From Demequina sp. B12 (lineage in GTDB: Bacteria; Actinomycetota; Actinomycetes; Actinomycetales; Demequinaceae), in assembly GCF_028823635.1 (NCBI RefSeq), contig NZ_JAPEHU010000003.1:186001-250000 (forward strand): a stretch of 64,000 bases of DNA, in the 5' to 3' direction. Below, in pieces: positions 62,780 through 64,000 of the stretch. Numbering within the stretch: position 1 is the stretch's first letter; every line of letters begins with the position of its first letter. Position numbers and translations under genes: made by a program. The notes under the pieces were generated by a model that was given only the letters and a program-made list of their open reading frames with translations, was not told the origin of the DNA and did no database searches.

Positions 62780-64000
62780 CGGTCGTCTTCGGGCAGGGTA
62801 AGGGCCGATGCTCGGGCCCGTTCCGCGGCTTCCGTCACTAGTCGCTGGTCGCCAGGGTCGGTGAGGGCGGCCAGTGCCCGCGCCTGCGCACGCTGTGAAG
62901 CACCCGCGAGGACCTCTTGTTCCTGGGCGGTGGCGCGCACCATGAGGTGCGCCACGACCCGCTGGAGACGTAGTCCCACTTCGACAAGGGCCGCACCGTC
63001 GCGGGCAATGGGCCGGAACCCGTCTTCCACGAGGTCGTCGAAGGCCAGTTCGGGCACGTAGAGCCGGTCATAGCGGACCCCGGATTCAGGCTCTGTCTCC
63101 ATGACTCGCGTGAACACTCGCTCCATTGCGTTGAGTGCCTCGATGGCGGTGCCGGGGTCGTTGGTCGAGGGCGAGAGTGCGCGGCTCGCGATCTCGGCGA
63201 GAGCGACTAGTCCCAGGCGCGGGTCCTGTTCGTAGGTGCGGTGCGGTTCTACCAGGAAGGCTCGACTGACCGTGGCGAGTTCGTCGTTGGTGAGAGTCGC
63301 GGAGGACTCGACCCACGCCACCACTTCTGCGGCGCCGACGGTCACACCGGGAAGCACGGCCAGGTGCACATGGGCGTCAACCCGTCGCGCCCAGGAGTTG
63401 AGTTCGTCAAGAGCGACGCCCGTGAGACAGCCGGGGCGCGAAGCCACGATGCGCACAGCGTGTTCAGGAACGACGACAGCGGGCTGCCCTCCCAGTCGCG
63501 GGCGGCGAGCGTAGTCGCACGCAGTGGCGGTCGCGGCGGCTTCCACACGGTCGAGGATGTCCGGCACCCGTCCGAACTCGGTGAGGTGGTGAATCCAGCC
63601 CAGCAGGGTGATCACCACGATGACCACCACGGTAAGGGTCGCGATGAACAGGATGGTCCGGGCACCGTCGCCGAAGATGTCGGTCGCGAGCGCGATGATG
63701 CCCACGACGGCGAAGACAAACGCGCCCAGGAACGTCGAGAGTGCGTTCTGAGAGGTGGGGTCTTCGACAAGAAGCTGAGTGGCACGGGGGGTGGTGCTTT
63801 GTGCGGCGGCGGCGTAGGCGGAGATCATTGCGGTCAGCGAGAACGTGGTGACGGCAAGCATGCTGGTGGCCAAAATCTGCAGGATTTGGCTGACCGAGTC
63901 TTGACCGAACTCCACATCGACGGCGTCATCGAGGGTGGGGCCAAGCCACCAGGCCAGGGCCACCACCGCTACCGCGCCGACCGTGAAGAGTACCGCTCGG
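62776..64000 (-). CDS. DUF2254 membrane protein (partial, runs off the right edge)
   Basis: At least 407 residues are visible; the frame continues past a GTG at 63966 to the window end, with hydrophobic sequence (RAVLFTVGAVAVVALAWWLG), so the N-terminus is missing. Helices include SQILQILATSMLAVTTFSLTAMIS and FLGAFVFAVVGIIALA. The later domain reads LEAIASRALSPSTNDPGTAIEALNAMERVF, the conserved DUF2254 block. The family is a membrane protein of unknown role. The stop overlaps the convergent exporter by 4 bases. Confidence 0.85.
   Translation of the reverse strand, partial: RAVLFTVGAVAVVALAWWLGPTLDDAVDVEFGQDSVSQILQILATSMLAVTTFSLTAMISAYAAAAQSTTPRATQLLVEDPTSQNALSTFLGAFVFAVVGIIALATDIFGDGARTILFIATLTVVVIVVITLLGWIHHLTEFGRVPDILDRVEAAATATACDYARRPRLGGQPAVVVPEHAVRIVASRPGCLTGVALDELNSWARRVDAHVHLAVLPGVTVGAAEVVAWVESSATLTNDELATVSRAFLVEPHRTYEQDPRLGLVALAEIASRALSPSTNDPGTAIEALNAMERVFTRVMETEPESGVRYDRLYVPELAFDDLVEDGFRPIARDGAALVEVGLRLQRVVAHLMVRATAQEQEVLAGASQRAQARALAALTDPGDQRLVTEAAERARASALTLPEDDR

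Overview
The window is high-GC DNA from an actinobacterium. The evidence is a four-part GlnR-type box upstream of an ammonium transporter gene, a T-box leader on ileS, a SigK/RskA pair beside dipZ, DUF2510, DUF4233 and DUF6318 family proteins, frequent GTG/TTG starts and ATGA/GTGA gene overlaps. A member of the Micrococcales (Cellulomonadaceae or Demequinaceae type) fits best, but that placement is inference.

Layout. 1-1860: nitrogen-control operon on the minus strand (amt, PII, and the first codons of probably glnD) behind the GlnR box. 1860-9560: housekeeping genes (DUF2510 protein, ftsY, smc) with a secreted three-repeat protein. 9630-19620: UPF0114 protein, ndk, apt, two membrane proteins, two tandem folC genes, an alpha/beta hydrolase and ileS with its T-box. 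19750-25350: an MFS transporter facing a winged-helix regulator, an SDR, and a lipid-type operon (patatin, acyltransferase, isoprenylcysteine-methyltransferase-like). 25430-29330: a redox/envelope-stress locus (dipZ, two small Met/Asp-rich lipoproteins, sigK, rskA) with a SigK-like promoter. 29380-38910: a small hydrolase, a DUF6318 lipoprotein pair, YbaK-like deacylase, sbcD-sbcC and an MFS transporter.

38950-54400 is a defence and toxin-antitoxin region: hipB-hipA with four operator copies, a DEDD exonuclease with a BRCT tail, a single-chain type ISP restriction-modification protein followed by a DUF6308-like protein, a reverse transcriptase-nitrilase fusion (DRT type 1-like), a second DUF6308-like protein, and a DUF262/DUF1524 (GmrSD-like) nuclease. 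The reverse transcriptase gene, with long non-coding flanks, lies between the two DUF6308-like genes, each of which is paired with a DNA-targeting enzyme.

55090-62780 is a small-molecule modification region: a quinone-oxidoreductase-like enzyme, then a flavin monooxygenase plus SDR operon, then a TetR regulator, an alpha/beta hydrolase-glycosyltransferase fusion and a 14-helix exporter. Perfect palindromes precede both transcription units. A DUF2254 membrane protein runs off the right edge.

Across the whole window the octamer GCCGATGC (complement GCATCGGC) occurs about 51 times by eye. Base composition would predict roughly four or five. It forms perfect inverted pairs at two intergenic hairpins and inside ftsY. 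Its longest gap spans the reverse transcriptase locus.
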